Below, one piece after another: positions 43,848-52,745 of a stretch of 64,000 bases of DNA. The translations under genes and the position numbers were made by a program. The notes below the pieces were generated by a model, which saw only the letters and a list, made by a program, of their open reading frames with translations, was not told the DNA's origin and searched no databases. The DNA lies in NCBI RefSeq assembly GCF_010548275.1, contig NZ_JAAGLT010000002.1, positions 310,001 through 374,000 of the forward strand. Direction: 5' to 3'. Source of the stretch: Streptomyces sp. SID12488 (GTDB lineage: Bacteria > Actinomycetota > Actinomycetes > Streptomycetales > Streptomycetaceae). Every line of letters begins with the position of its first letter. Position 1 is the stretch's first letter.

Positions 43848-45788
43848 TCAGCGGCGCCGGTACGAATCGACGTATCCGCTCGCCGGGGTGCCCACGCCGG
43901 TGACGTCGTCGTAGCCCCGGACCGCGGACAGCGAGCTGTCCTTGCCGAGGCTGCGGACCGAGGTGGTGATTCCGTCGGCGGCGTCGAAGCCGTTGACGAA
44001 GTCGACGCGGGCCACGGCCAGGTCGGTGCCGGTCGGGCTGTCGGTGACGTCGTGGTAGGCCCGCGAGGCGCACTTGGCGTAGATCACCGGGTTGGCGAAG
44101 CCGATCGCCTTGCCGCCGCGCGCCTCCTGGGCCAGTGCCTGGACGGCCGCGATGACCGGCGCGGCCAGTGAGGTGCCGCCGATGCGGTACTCGCTGTACT
44201 GCAGGGACCCGTCCGGGAAGGCCTGCGTCTGGCCGACCTTGAAGCCGGTGTTCGGGTCGGCGATCGCCGCGATGTCCGGGACGACACGGTTGCCGGCCGC
44301 GCTGTTGGCCGTGGCCAGCGACTTCGGGACGACAGCCTTCTGGTAGTACGGCTCGGCGACGGTCCCGCTCGTGCCGCCGCCCGCACCCGAGGTGAAGGCG
44401 CCCGGGAAGTTCGTCCAGCTCTTGCCGTCGGCCGACAGGACGGCCTTCTCGGTGCCCCAGCCGGTCTCCCACAGGTACTTGTCGTTCTTGCCCACCGCCA
44501 GCGAGGTACCGCCGACCGCCGTCACCCACGCCGAGTTGGCCGGGCTGTCGACCTGCTTCGTTCCGGTGTTGTCGACCTCGTCGCCGTTGTCGCCGGAGGA
44601 GAAGTAGTAACCGATGCCCTCCACCGCGCCGAGCTTGAACACCTGGTCGTAGGCGGCCGCGAGGTCGGGCGTCTGGCTGGCCTCGGTGCTGCCCCAGGAG
44701 TTGGAGACGATGTCGGCCAGGTGGTTGTCGACGACCTTGCTGAGCGCGTCGAGCAGATCGTCGTCGGAGCAGGACACGGAGCCGACGTACGTGATGTCGG
44801 CGCTCGGCGCGACCGCGTGCACGGCCTCGACGTCGAGGGTCTCCTCGCCGTACCAGCCGGCCGCGGAGCAGTCCTCGATGTTCGTGTAGTCCGCCGGCAG
44901 GACCTGCTTGAGCTGGCCATTCCGATAGGCGGCGTCGCCGTGCTTGGCCGCGTAGGTGGCGGCGTCGGCGGCGATGTACGGCGAGGCGTAGGCGTCGGTG
45001 ATGGCGACGCGCACCTTCTTGCCGGTCCAGCTGCCCGCGCCGTACGCGGCCCGCAGCTGCTTGCCCGTGTAGCCCTCGACGGCGTACGGGAGCTGCTTGC
45101 CGTAAGCCGTCGGCAGCGTGGAGGCGGTGTTCGAGCCGTGATACGTGGAGAACGGCCCCGAGTTGCGGAACACCGCCTCCGGCTCCGGCAGGGTGTCGTC
45201 GTGGGTCGCCGTGTGCGGGGCGTTGTCCAGACCCGTGACGGTCAGGACGGCACCGTTCAGGCTGTCCGGCGCGGAGGCGGTCCTCGCGGGCGCCCGGTAC
45301 GTCTTCTTGCCCTTGGCGTAGTTGTGCAGCTGGGTGCTGAAGGCCTTCTCGGCGGCGGCCACGTCACCGGTCACCGTGACGTAGTGCGCCGTGACGCCGG
45401 TGACCGTGAGGCCCGCCGACTTCAGCCACGCCTTGACCGCGGCGACCTGGGCCGGGGAGGCCCCGAAGCGCTGCTTGACCTGGGCGGCGGTGAGGTACTT
45501 GCCGTACACCGCGGACCTCGGGTCGGAGACGGCCTTCGCGTACGCGGCCAGACCGGTGGCGTCCCGGCCGGCGAAGTAGACCCGGGCGGTGACCTTGGAG
45601 CCGTCGGACGTGGCTCCCTTGTCCGCCTTGGCGGTGGCCCACGCGGGCCTGGTGCCGGCGAGCGTGTCCCGGCCCGGGGCGTCCACGGCATGGGCCGCGG
45701 GTATGCCGAGCGCCAGCGCGCCGGCGAGCAGAGGCAGTGTCGCTGCCAGGCTCACACCGGCACGCCTGACGGCGCGAGTGGATCTCAT
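43848..45788 (-). CDS. Secreted S53 (sedolisin/kumamolisin-like) serine carboxyl protease
   Basis: 646 residues from ATG 45788. Signal peptide about 1-34 (ends AAHA). A pro-kumamolisin activation domain spans about 50-190 (TARVYFAGRDATGLAAYAKA, YLTAAQVKQRFGASPAQVAA). The catalytic domain follows with YGEETLDVEAVHAVAP (Glu and Asp of the triad), SNSWGS with the oxyanion region, SSGDNGDEVD and GGTSLAAPVIAAVQ (Ser). A C-terminal calcium site is suggested by YHDVTDSPTG and GYDDVTGVGTP. It digests proteins outside the cell, at acidic pH in relatives. Single gene with a shared terminator. Confidence 0.93.
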   Translation of the reverse strand: MRSTRAVRRAGVSLAATLPLLAGALALGIPAAHAVDAPGRDTLAGTRPAWATAKADKGATSDGSKVTARVYFAGRDATGLAAYAKAVSDPRSAVYGKYLTAAQVKQRFGASPAQVAAVKAWLKSAGLTVTGVTAHYVTVTGDVAAAEKAFSTQLHNYAKGKKTYRAPARTASAPDSLNGAVLTVTGLDNAPHTATHDDTLPEPEAVFRNSGPFSTYHGSNTASTLPTAYGKQLPYAVEGYTGKQLRAAYGAGSWTGKKVRVAITDAYASPYIAADAATYAAKHGDAAYRNGQLKQVLPADYTNIEDCSAAGWYGEETLDVEAVHAVAPSADITYVGSVSCSDDDLLDALSKVVDNHLADIVSNSWGSTEASQTPDLAAAYDQVFKLGAVEGIGYYFSSGDNGDEVDNTGTKQVDSPANSAWVTAVGGTSLAVGKNDKYLWETGWGTEKAVLSADGKSWTNFPGAFTSGAGGGTSGTVAEPYYQKAVVPKSLATANSAAGNRVVPDIAAIADPNTGFKVGQTQAFPDGSLQYSEYRIGGTSLAAPVIAAVQALAQEARGGKAIGFANPVIYAKCASRAYHDVTDSPTGTDLAVARVDFVNGFDAADGITTSVRSLGKDSSLSAVRGYDDVTGVGTPASGYVDSYRRR

Positions 45789-45996
45789 GGAACCCCCTGA
45801 TGCGGTTCAACGCGAGCAAGGCGAGTGATCACTCGCCGCTGGCCACTCTCGCGATGAACCGTTCATGCCAGGGGAATCCAGGGGGAATGGCTGGGCCAAG
45901 AAGACCCCAAGAGAACGTATACGCAGGCGATTTGAGCCATCCGCCCCAATCGTCCCGCCGAACCGCCCTCCCCGGGAAGGGCCTTGGGGGGAGGGC

Positions 45997-46620
45997 CTAG
46001 GAGAGGGCCTTGGCGCCGCGCTCCTTCAACATCCCCGCCATCAGGGAGATCTCCGACTGCTGCGCGTTGACCATGCCCTGCGCGAGCCGCTTCTCCACCC
46101 CCACCTCGCACCGCTCCACACACCCGTCGGCCATGTGGACACCGCCCTGGTGGTGCTTGGTCATCAGTTGGAGATAGAAGACCTCGGCCTGCTTGCCGCT
46201 GAGCTTGCCCAGCTTCGTCATCTCGGTGTTGGTCGCCATGCCCGGCATCAGCGCGCCGTCCTTGCCGTCGGCCATGCCCGCCATGTCCATCCAGGACATG
46301 GGAGCGTCCGAGGACACCTTCGGCAGCTCCCACAGGTCGAGCCAGCCCAGCAGCATGCCGCGCTGGTTGGCCTGCGTCTGCGAGATGTCGTACGCGAGCC
46401 GCCGGATCTCGTCGTTGCTCGTCCGGTCGCGCACGACGTAGGACATCTCGACGGCCTGCTGATGGTGGACGGCCATGTCACGGGCGAAGCCCGCGTCCGC
46501 CGATTCGGCGGTGGGTGCCTTCATCCCGGAGTCGTCGCCGTCGGCGACCGCGTAGGTGATCGCGCCGGCCGCGACGAGCGCCGTCGCGGCGGCGCCGGCG
46601 ATCCAGGCCGACCGGCTCAC
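45997..46620 (-). CDS. DUF305 domain protein, membrane-anchored
   Basis: 207 residues from GTG 46620, which overlaps the stop of the DUF3105 gene (GTGA). One N-terminal hydrophobic segment (AWIAGAAATALVAAGAITYA) acts as anchor or signal. The DUF305 region begins GFARDMAVHHQQAVEMSYVV and repeats the theme in LQLMTKHHQGGVHMADGC, the His-Met-rich motifs thought to bind metals in this ferritin-like fold. Extracellular location is expected. Translational coupling suggests joint work with the DUF3105 protein. Confidence 0.9.
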   Translation of the reverse strand: MSRSAWIAGAAATALVAAGAITYAVADGDDSGMKAPTAESADAGFARDMAVHHQQAVEMSYVVRDRTSNDEIRRLAYDISQTQANQRGMLLGWLDLWELPKVSSDAPMSWMDMAGMADGKDGALMPGMATNTEMTKLGKLSGKQAEVFYLQLMTKHHQGGVHMADGCVERCEVGVEKRLAQGMVNAQQSEISLMAGMLKERGAKALS

Positions 46621-47303
46621 TGGGCCAGCCCGTTCGTGCAGGCGGCGCCCGGCTCGGGGGTCTGCTTGCCCTGGACGAACTCCTCGAAGAACTTGTCCAC
46701 GTTCGGGTCCTTGGCGCTGGTCACCGTGCGCTGCTTGCCCCAGGCGGACAGCATGATCGGGTCCGCCTGCTTGTCGTCCGGGCTCATCAGCGTGTACGGC
46801 GTCTTCTTCACCTTCGCCGCGAGCGCGTCGATGTCCGTCTTCGACGCCTTGCTGTTGTACGTCACCCACACGGCCCCGTGCTCCAGCGAGTGCACGGCGT
46901 TCATGTTGTTGAGCGCCTTGGTGTAGATGTCGCCGTTGCAGTTCATCCAGACCTGGTTGTGGTCACCGCCGACCGGGGGCTCCATCGGGTAGTCCACCGT
47001 CTTGGTGACGTGGTTCTGGGTGAGCTTCTTGTCCCAGGTCTTCACACCGTCCGCGCCGGTGACGAACTTGCCGGCGCCCTTGGAGTCGGTCGCCGCGGTG
47101 TCACTGTCGTCGGACTGCTTCTTCACCAGGACCGTCGCACCGACGACCAGGCCGGCCACTATGACAACGCTCACGCCGATCGTGAGGATCCGGTTCCGGC
47201 GCTCACGCGAGCGCTCGGCGCGCCGCATCTCCTCTATGCGCGCCTTGCGCGCCGCGCTGCCACTGTCTTTGGCGTCTTTGGCGCTCTTCTTGGCGGAACC
47301 CAT
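46617..47303 (-). CDS. DUF3105 domain membrane protein
   Basis: 228 residues from ATG 47303. A very basic cytoplasmic segment (ARKARIEEMRRAERSRERR) precedes one membrane helix (ILTIGVSVVIVAGLVVGATV, about 40-60). The extracytoplasmic DUF3105 domain then has DYPMEPPVGGDHNQVWMNCN and AVHSLEHGAVWVTY, whose His and Cys residues could bind metal. Function is unknown; the pairing with DUF305 is recurrent in actinobacteria and suggests copper or other metal handling (inference). Two copies of TGATCGTAATC lie upstream. Confidence 0.88.
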   Translation of the reverse strand: MGSAKKSAKDAKDSGSAARKARIEEMRRAERSRERRNRILTIGVSVVIVAGLVVGATVLVKKQSDDSDTAATDSKGAGKFVTGADGVKTWDKKLTQNHVTKTVDYPMEPPVGGDHNQVWMNCNGDIYTKALNNMNAVHSLEHGAVWVTYNSKASKTDIDALAAKVKKTPYTLMSPDDKQADPIMLSAWGKQRTVTSAKDPNVDKFFEEFVQGKQTPEPGAACTNGLAQ

Positions 47304-47631
47304 GGGATCGGTCCTTCTGGGGAAAGGGGCGGTCGGTTGGCCGGTCGGTTGTTCGGTCCCTGATCGTAATCGGTGGCCACTGATCGTAATCCGCGACCGT
47401 CCGCAACGGTTCCCGTCGGGGGTCACCCATTACGGATGTCGCCGCGAACAGGCAAGATGAGGAGCAGAGCGGTGCACCTGCCGTATGCGAGGCGTTCACT
47501 CCGAGGTCGGCTGGACGATCAAGGTGCGCAATGCGCATGAAATGCTGTTGTGGTGGGATGCTCAGGTGCCCGACCGCCTTCCGTGGTGCGGGAGACAGGC
47601 GGCCTGACCAGCAAGGATGGGGAAGCGGAAG
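47304..47631. other. Divergent promoter region DUF3105 / glnA2
   Basis: About 330 bases without a gene. TGATCGTAATC occurs at 47361-47371 and 47381-47391, exactly 20 bases apart, 60-80 bases before the DUF3105 start. I find no confident GlnR box before glnA2. Confidence 0.55.
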
Positions 47632-48993
47632 ATGGACAAGCAGCAGGAGTTCGTGCTCCGGACGTTGGAGGAGCGTGACATCCGGTTCGTCCGGCTGTGG
47701 TTCACGGACGTGCTGGGCTTCCTCAAGTCCGTGGCCGTGGCCCCGGCCGAGCTCGAGCAGGCCTTCGACGAGGGCATCGGGTTCGACGGCTCCGCGATCG
47801 AGGGATTCGCTCGCGTATACGAGTCCGACATGATCGCCAAGCCCGACCCGTCGACGTTCCAGATCCTCCCGTGGCGTGCGGAGGCCCCCGGCACCGCCCG
47901 GATGTTCTGCGACATCCTCATGCCGGACGGCTCGCCGTCCTTCGCGGACCCGCGCTACGTCCTCAAGCGGGCCCTCACACGCGGCTCCGACCTGGGCTTC
48001 ACGTTCTACACGCACCCGGAGATCGAGTTCTTCCTCCTGAAGGACAAGCCGCTGGACGGTACCCGTCCGACCCCGGCCGACAACTCCGGCTACTTCGACC
48101 ACACCCCGACCCACGTCGGCCAGGACTTCCGCCGCCAGGCGATCACCATGCTGGAGTCCATGGGCATCTCGGTCGAGTTCTCCCACCACGAGGGCGCCCC
48201 CGGCCAGCAGGAGATCGACCTGCGGTACGCGGACGCGCTCTCCACGGCGGACAACATCATGACGTTCCGCCTGGTCATGAAGCAGGTGGCGCTGGAGCAG
48301 GGCGTCAACGCCACGTTCATGCCGAAGCCGTTCTCCGAGCACCCCGGCAGCGGCATGCACACCCACCTCTCGCTCTTCGAGGGTGACCGCAACGCGTTCT
48401 ACGAGTCGGGCTCGGAGTACCAGCTCTCCAAGGTCGGCCGCTCGTTCATCGCCGGCCTGCTGAAGCACGCGGCGGAGATCGCGGCGGTCACCAACCAGTG
48501 GGTGAACTCGTACAAGCGCATCTGGGGCGGCTCGGAGCGCACCGCGGGCGCCGGCGGCGAGGCCCCCTCGTACATCTGCTGGGGCCACAACAACCGCTCG
48601 GCGCTGGTCCGCGTCCCGATGTACAAGCCCGGAAAGACGGGCTCCGCGCGCGTGGAGGTCCGCTCCCTGGACACGGGCGCGAACCCGTACCTGGCGTACG
48701 CCGTCCTGCTGGCCGCCGGCCTCAAGGGCATCGAGGAGGGCTACGAGCTCCCGCCGGGCGCCGACGACGACGTCTGGGCCCTCTCGGACGCCGAGCGCCG
48801 CGCGATGGGCATCGAGCCGCTTCCCCAGAACCTGGGCGAGGCGCTCTCCCTCATGGAGCGCAGCGAACTGGTCGCCGAGACGCTCGGCGAGCACGTGTTC
48901 GACTTCTTCCTGCGCAACAAGCGCCAGGAGTGGGAGGAGTACCGCAGCGAGGTCACGGCCTTCGAACTGCGGAAGAACCTGCCGGTTCTGTAA
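47632..48993 (+). CDS. glnA2: Glutamine synthetase-like enzyme, GlnA2 type
   Basis: 453 residues from ATG 47632 (ATG 47617 also in frame). Domains: beta-Grasp N-terminus (about 1-105, FVRLWFTDVLGFLKSVAVAP) and the catalytic barrel with FYTHPEIEFFLL (metal Glu), GQQEIDLRYADALSTADNIM, NATFMPKPFSEHPGSGMHTH and a conserved RVPMYKPGK region. The place of the adenylylation loop NLYDLPP is taken by EGYELPP, so control by GlnE is doubtful. In S. coelicolor GlnA2 is reported as a gamma-glutamylpolyamine synthetase rather than a true glutamine synthetase. A strong hairpin follows. Confidence 0.93.
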   Translation: MDKQQEFVLRTLEERDIRFVRLWFTDVLGFLKSVAVAPAELEQAFDEGIGFDGSAIEGFARVYESDMIAKPDPSTFQILPWRAEAPGTARMFCDILMPDGSPSFADPRYVLKRALTRGSDLGFTFYTHPEIEFFLLKDKPLDGTRPTPADNSGYFDHTPTHVGQDFRRQAITMLESMGISVEFSHHEGAPGQQEIDLRYADALSTADNIMTFRLVMKQVALEQGVNATFMPKPFSEHPGSGMHTHLSLFEGDRNAFYESGSEYQLSKVGRSFIAGLLKHAAEIAAVTNQWVNSYKRIWGGSERTAGAGGEAPSYICWGHNNRSALVRVPMYKPGKTGSARVEVRSLDTGANPYLAYAVLLAAGLKGIEEGYELPPGADDDVWALSDAERRAMGIEPLPQNLGEALSLMERSELVAETLGEHVFDFFLRNKRQEWEEYRSEVTAFELRKNLPVL

Positions 48994-49009
48994 GCGGGTA
49001 GCCGGACAC

Positions 49010-49040
49010 TCCCGGGGCCGCCGCAGCGGCGGCCCCGGGA
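49010..49040. terminator. Bidirectional terminator between glnA2 and the VOC gene
   Basis: TCCCGGGGCCGCC (49010-49022) pairs perfectly with GGCGGCCCCGGGA (49028-49040); the GCAGC loop can also partly pair. It is 17 bases past the glnA2 stop and 10 past the VOC stop. Confidence 0.75.
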
Positions 49041-49049
49041 ACACGGCCG

Positions 49050-49496
49050 CTAAAGAGAGCCGGCCGCCGCCTCGGTCAGCAGTGCGTGCAGCGGCTTCCC
49101 CGCCCGCTGCCGGTACTCCTGGATCGCCCAGCCGTTGCCGTCCGGGTCCTTGAAGTACATGAACGTGGCGCCGTCGTCCGGCGAGTACTGCATCGGCTCC
49201 GACACCTCGAGGCCGCGTTCGACCAGCTCGGCGTGGGCCGCCTTGATGTCGGCGACGCACAGCTGGAGGCCCTGGTACGAGCCCGGTGCGGGCGTCGGGC
49301 CGGCCATCGTCTCCCAGATGGTGTCACCGAGAGCGATCGAACAGCCCGAGCCCGGCGGCGTGAGCTGGACGATACGCATCCCCGGCATGACCTCCTGGTC
49401 GATGTCGACGTGGAAACCGGCCTTGTCGCGGTAGAAGTCCCGGGCCCGGTCGATGTCGCTCACGGGCAGCGGGATCACTTCGAGCGTGTACTGCAT
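49050..49496 (-). CDS. VOC-family (glyoxalase/bleomycin-resistance fold) protein
   Basis: 148 residues from ATG 49496. Paired beta-alpha-beta-beta-beta modules are visible: VIPLPVSDIDRARDFYRDKA and GMRIVQLTPPGSGCSIALGD form the first, LQLCVADIKAAHAELVERGL and FMYFKDPDGNGWAIQEY the second. The DPDGNGWAIQE end carries the usual metal-binding Glu. Such proteins are dioxygenases, lyases or antibiotic-binding proteins; the role here is unknown. It lies divergent from glnE. Confidence 0.88.
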   Translation of the reverse strand: MQYTLEVIPLPVSDIDRARDFYRDKAGFHVDIDQEVMPGMRIVQLTPPGSGCSIALGDTIWETMAGPTPAPGSYQGLQLCVADIKAAHAELVERGLEVSEPMQYSPDDGATFMYFKDPDGNGWAIQEYRQRAGKPLHALLTEAAAGSL

Positions 49497-49708
49497 CGCT
49501 GGTCCTCCAGATCACCTTCACGGAACGGCTCCCCTCACCGAAGCCGAAATCCGTGCGGGGCGCCACCGAAACGGCCACGTCGGCGGCGGAAGCCGTCGTT
49601 CCGACCAGCGCGGACATCCCCCCGGTCCGTCGGGCGCTTCCCGCGGCCTGTCCGGTTACGCTCGTGGGCGTACGACCTTGATCCGATGGTCCGACGGAAA
49701 GGCCCAGG

Positions 49709-52700
49709 ATGATGGTGCCGGGGCGCAGGAGCAGTACCTTCACTCGGCTGCTGCGGCACGGCTTCACCGATCCCTCCGCCGCCGAGCGGCTCCTCGACAG
49801 CGCCGAGCTCGCGGCTATGCGGGACGACCCGGTGCTGCTCGACGCGCTGGGCGCGACCGCCGACCCCGATCTCGCGCTGCTCGGGCTCGTGCGGCTCGCC
49901 GAGGCGCAGGACGGGCGGACCGCCCGGCACGAGTTGCTGGACACGGTGATAGCGGCCAAGCCGCTGCGCGACCGGCTGCTCGGGGTGCTCGGCGCCTCCG
50001 CCGCCCTCGGTGACCATCTGATCCGGCATCCCCGCGACTGGCAGGCCCTCGCCATGTACGAGCCCCGGGATCTCCATCCCGGGGTGGAGGAGTTCGAGCG
50101 GGGGCTCGCCCAGGCCACCGACCCCGTGTCGCTGCGCGTCGCCTACCGGCGCTGCCTGCTGTCCATCGCCGCCCGCGACGTGTGCGGCACCACCGACCTC
50201 GCCGAGACCGCCGCCGAGCTGGCCGACCTCGCCACCGCGACCCTGCGCGCCGCCCTCGCCATCGCCAGGGCCGCCGCGCCCGACGACGCCGCACTGTGCC
50301 GGCTCGCCGTCGTCGCCATGGGCAAGTGCGGTGGCCACGAGCTCAATTACGTGTCCGACGTCGACGTCATCTTCGTCGGTGAGGCTGTCGACGGGGCCGA
50401 CGAAGGGAAGGCGCTGCAGGCCGCCACCCGGCTCGCCTCGCACCTGATGCGGATCTGCTCCGAGACCACCATCGAGGGGAGCATCTGGCCCGTCGACGCC
50501 AATCTCCGCCCCGAGGGCCGCAACGGCCCGCTGGTGCGACCCCTCAGCAGCCACCTCGCCTACTACCAGCGCTGGGCCAAGACCTGGGAGTTCCAGGCCC
50601 TGTTGAAGGCCCGCCCGGTCGCCGGTGACATCGAACTGGGGGAGGCGTACGTCGCCGCGCTCGCCCCGCTCGTCTGGCACGCCGCCGAGCGCGAGAACTT
50701 CGTCGTCGACGTGCAGAAGATGCGCCGCCGCGTCGTCGAGAACATTCCCGTCGCCGAGGTGGAGCGGGAGCTGAAGCTCGGGCCGGGCGGCTTGCGGGAC
50801 GTCGAATTCGCCGTTCAGCTGCTCCAGTTGGTGCACGGGCGTGCCGACACCTCCCTGCGCAGCGGGACCACCCTGGACGCGCTGGGAGCGCTCGCCGCCG
50901 GTGGGTACGTCGGGCGCGCGGACGCCGTGCAGCTCGACGACGCCTACCGGTTCCTGCGGTCCATGGAGCACCGGATCCAGCTGTTCCGGCTGCGGCGCAC
51001 CCACCTGGTGCCCGAGGACGAGGCCGATCTGCGGCGCATCGGGCGCTCGCTCGGGCTGCGCACCGATCCGGTGGCCGAGCTGATCCGGGAGTGGAAGCGG
51101 CACGCGTCCGTCGTACGGCGGCTGCACGAGAAGCTCTTCTACCGGCCGCTGCTCGACGCCGTCGCCCAACTCGCCCCCGGCGAGACCAGGTTGAGCACCG
51201 TCGCGGCTCGGGAGCGGCTCGTCGCGCTCGGGTACGCCGATCCGGCCGCCGCGCTCAGGCATCTGGAGGCGCTGGCCAGCGGGGTGAGCCGGAAGGCGGC
51301 CATCCAACGGACGCTGCTGCCCGTCCTGTTGGGCTGGTTCGCCGACTCCGCCAATCCGGACGCCGGGCTGCTCAACTTCCGCAAGGTGTCGGACGCGCTC
51401 GGCCGAACCCCCTGGTATCTGCGGCTGTTGAGGGACGAGGGGGCCGCCGCCGGGAACCTGGCCCGCGTCCTGTCGGCCGGGCGACTCGCCCCCGACCTGC
51501 TGATGCGGGCCCCGGAGGCCGTCGCGCTGCTCGGCGACGGTGACGGGGCAGGCGGTCTTGAGCCACGCGAGCGGGTCCAGCTGGAGCAGGAGATACTGGC
51601 CGCGGTCGGGCGCTCCGAGTCCGGGGAACAGGGCGTGTACGCCGCGCGCGGTGTCCGGCGGCGCGAGCTGTTCCGTACGGCCGCCGCCGACATCGTCGGC
51701 TCCTACGGCACCGAGCAGTCGCCCGCCGAGGCCGACCAGGGCGCCCTGGTGGAGCAGGTCGGCGGCGCGATCTCCGACCTCACGGCGGCGACCCTGGCCG
51801 GGACCCTCCGCGCGGTCGTGCGGGACGGGTGGGGAGACACGCTGCCCACCCGGTTCGCGGTGATCGGCATGGGCCGCTTCGGCGGGCACGAGATGGGCTA
51901 CGGCTCCGACGCCGACGTCCTGTTCGTGCACGAACCCCGGGAGGGCGTCGACGAGCACGAGGCCGCCAAGGCCGCGAACACCGTCGTCTCCGAGATGAGG
52001 CGCCTCCTCCAGGCACCCAGCGCCGACCCGCCGTTGCTCATCGACGCGGATCTGCGCCCCGAGGGCAAGTCGGGGCCGATGGTCCGGACCCTGCCGTCGT
52101 ACGAGGCGTACTACCGCCGCTGGTCCCTCGGTTGGGAGTCACAGGCGTTGCTTCGGGCCGAAGTCGTCGCCGGGGACCTGGAGTTGGGCCGCCGTTTCAT
52201 CGAGCTGATCGACCCGCTCCGCTACCCGGTGGAGGGGCTCGGCGACGACGCGGTGCGTGAGATCCGGCGACTGAAGGCGCGTATGGAGTCGGAGCGGATG
52301 CCTCGCGGCGCCGATCCGACCCTGCACACCAAGCTCGGGCGGGGCGGCCTGTCGGACGTGGAGTGGACCGTCCAGTTGCTGCAACTCCAGCACGGGTGGG
52401 CGGAACCGGGGCTGCGGACGACCCGTACCCGCGAGGCCCTCGCCGCCGCCTGCGCCGCCGAACTGATCTCCGGGGAGGACGCGGCGATACTGGACGAGGC
52501 GTGGGTCCTGGCCACCCGGGTGCGCAACGCCGTGATGCTGGTGCGCGGGCGGGCCGGGGACACCTTCCCCTCGGACGGGCGTGAACTGGGCGCGGTCGGG
52601 CGGTATCTGGGGTACGGGCCGGGGCATGTCGGCGACATGATCGACGCGTACCGGCGTACCACCCGACGGGCCCGCGGTGTCGTGGAGACGCTGTTCTACG

Positions 52701-52714
52701 GGGCGGCGGGGTAA
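49709..52714 (+). CDS. glnE: Bifunctional glutamine synthetase adenylyltransferase/deadenylase
   Basis: 1001 residues. Two nucleotidyltransferase halves are joined: MGKCGGHELNYVSDVDVIFV near residue 205 (deadenylylating half) and MGRFGGHEMGYGSDADVLFV near 722 (adenylylating half), each with the G-G-x-E..SD-x-D active site and each followed by a helical GlnD-PII-UTase-like domain (LGPGGLRDVEFAVQLLQLVH; LGRGGLSDVEWTVQLLQLQH). It attaches and removes AMP on the Tyr of glutamine synthetase I according to nitrogen state. Its gene is 700 bases from glnA2, as in other streptomycetes. Confidence 0.96.
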   Translation: MMVPGRRSSTFTRLLRHGFTDPSAAERLLDSAELAAMRDDPVLLDALGATADPDLALLGLVRLAEAQDGRTARHELLDTVIAAKPLRDRLLGVLGASAALGDHLIRHPRDWQALAMYEPRDLHPGVEEFERGLAQATDPVSLRVAYRRCLLSIAARDVCGTTDLAETAAELADLATATLRAALAIARAAAPDDAALCRLAVVAMGKCGGHELNYVSDVDVIFVGEAVDGADEGKALQAATRLASHLMRICSETTIEGSIWPVDANLRPEGRNGPLVRPLSSHLAYYQRWAKTWEFQALLKARPVAGDIELGEAYVAALAPLVWHAAERENFVVDVQKMRRRVVENIPVAEVERELKLGPGGLRDVEFAVQLLQLVHGRADTSLRSGTTLDALGALAAGGYVGRADAVQLDDAYRFLRSMEHRIQLFRLRRTHLVPEDEADLRRIGRSLGLRTDPVAELIREWKRHASVVRRLHEKLFYRPLLDAVAQLAPGETRLSTVAARERLVALGYADPAAALRHLEALASGVSRKAAIQRTLLPVLLGWFADSANPDAGLLNFRKVSDALGRTPWYLRLLRDEGAAAGNLARVLSAGRLAPDLLMRAPEAVALLGDGDGAGGLEPRERVQLEQEILAAVGRSESGEQGVYAARGVRRRELFRTAAADIVGSYGTEQSPAEADQGALVEQVGGAISDLTAATLAGTLRAVVRDGWGDTLPTRFAVIGMGRFGGHEMGYGSDADVLFVHEPREGVDEHEAAKAANTVVSEMRRLLQAPSADPPLLIDADLRPEGKSGPMVRTLPSYEAYYRRWSLGWESQALLRAEVVAGDLELGRRFIELIDPLRYPVEGLGDDAVREIRRLKARMESERMPRGADPTLHTKLGRGGLSDVEWTVQLLQLQHGWAEPGLRTTRTREALAAACAAELISGEDAAILDEAWVLATRVRNAVMLVRGRAGDTFPSDGRELGAVGRYLGYGPGHVGDMIDAYRRTTRRARGVVETLFYGAAG

Positions 52715-52745
52715 GCCCGACTGGTCCCGGCAGGTCGCCGTCGCG

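Noticed and set aside
47304..47631. GlnR box looked for before glnA2
   Set aside because: No sequence close enough to the gTnAc-n6-GaAAc pattern could be found by eye, so none is reported.
49535..51958. 807-residue antisense ORF opposite glnE
   Set aside because: GlnE motifs on the plus strand are complete; the antisense frame is a codon-bias shadow.
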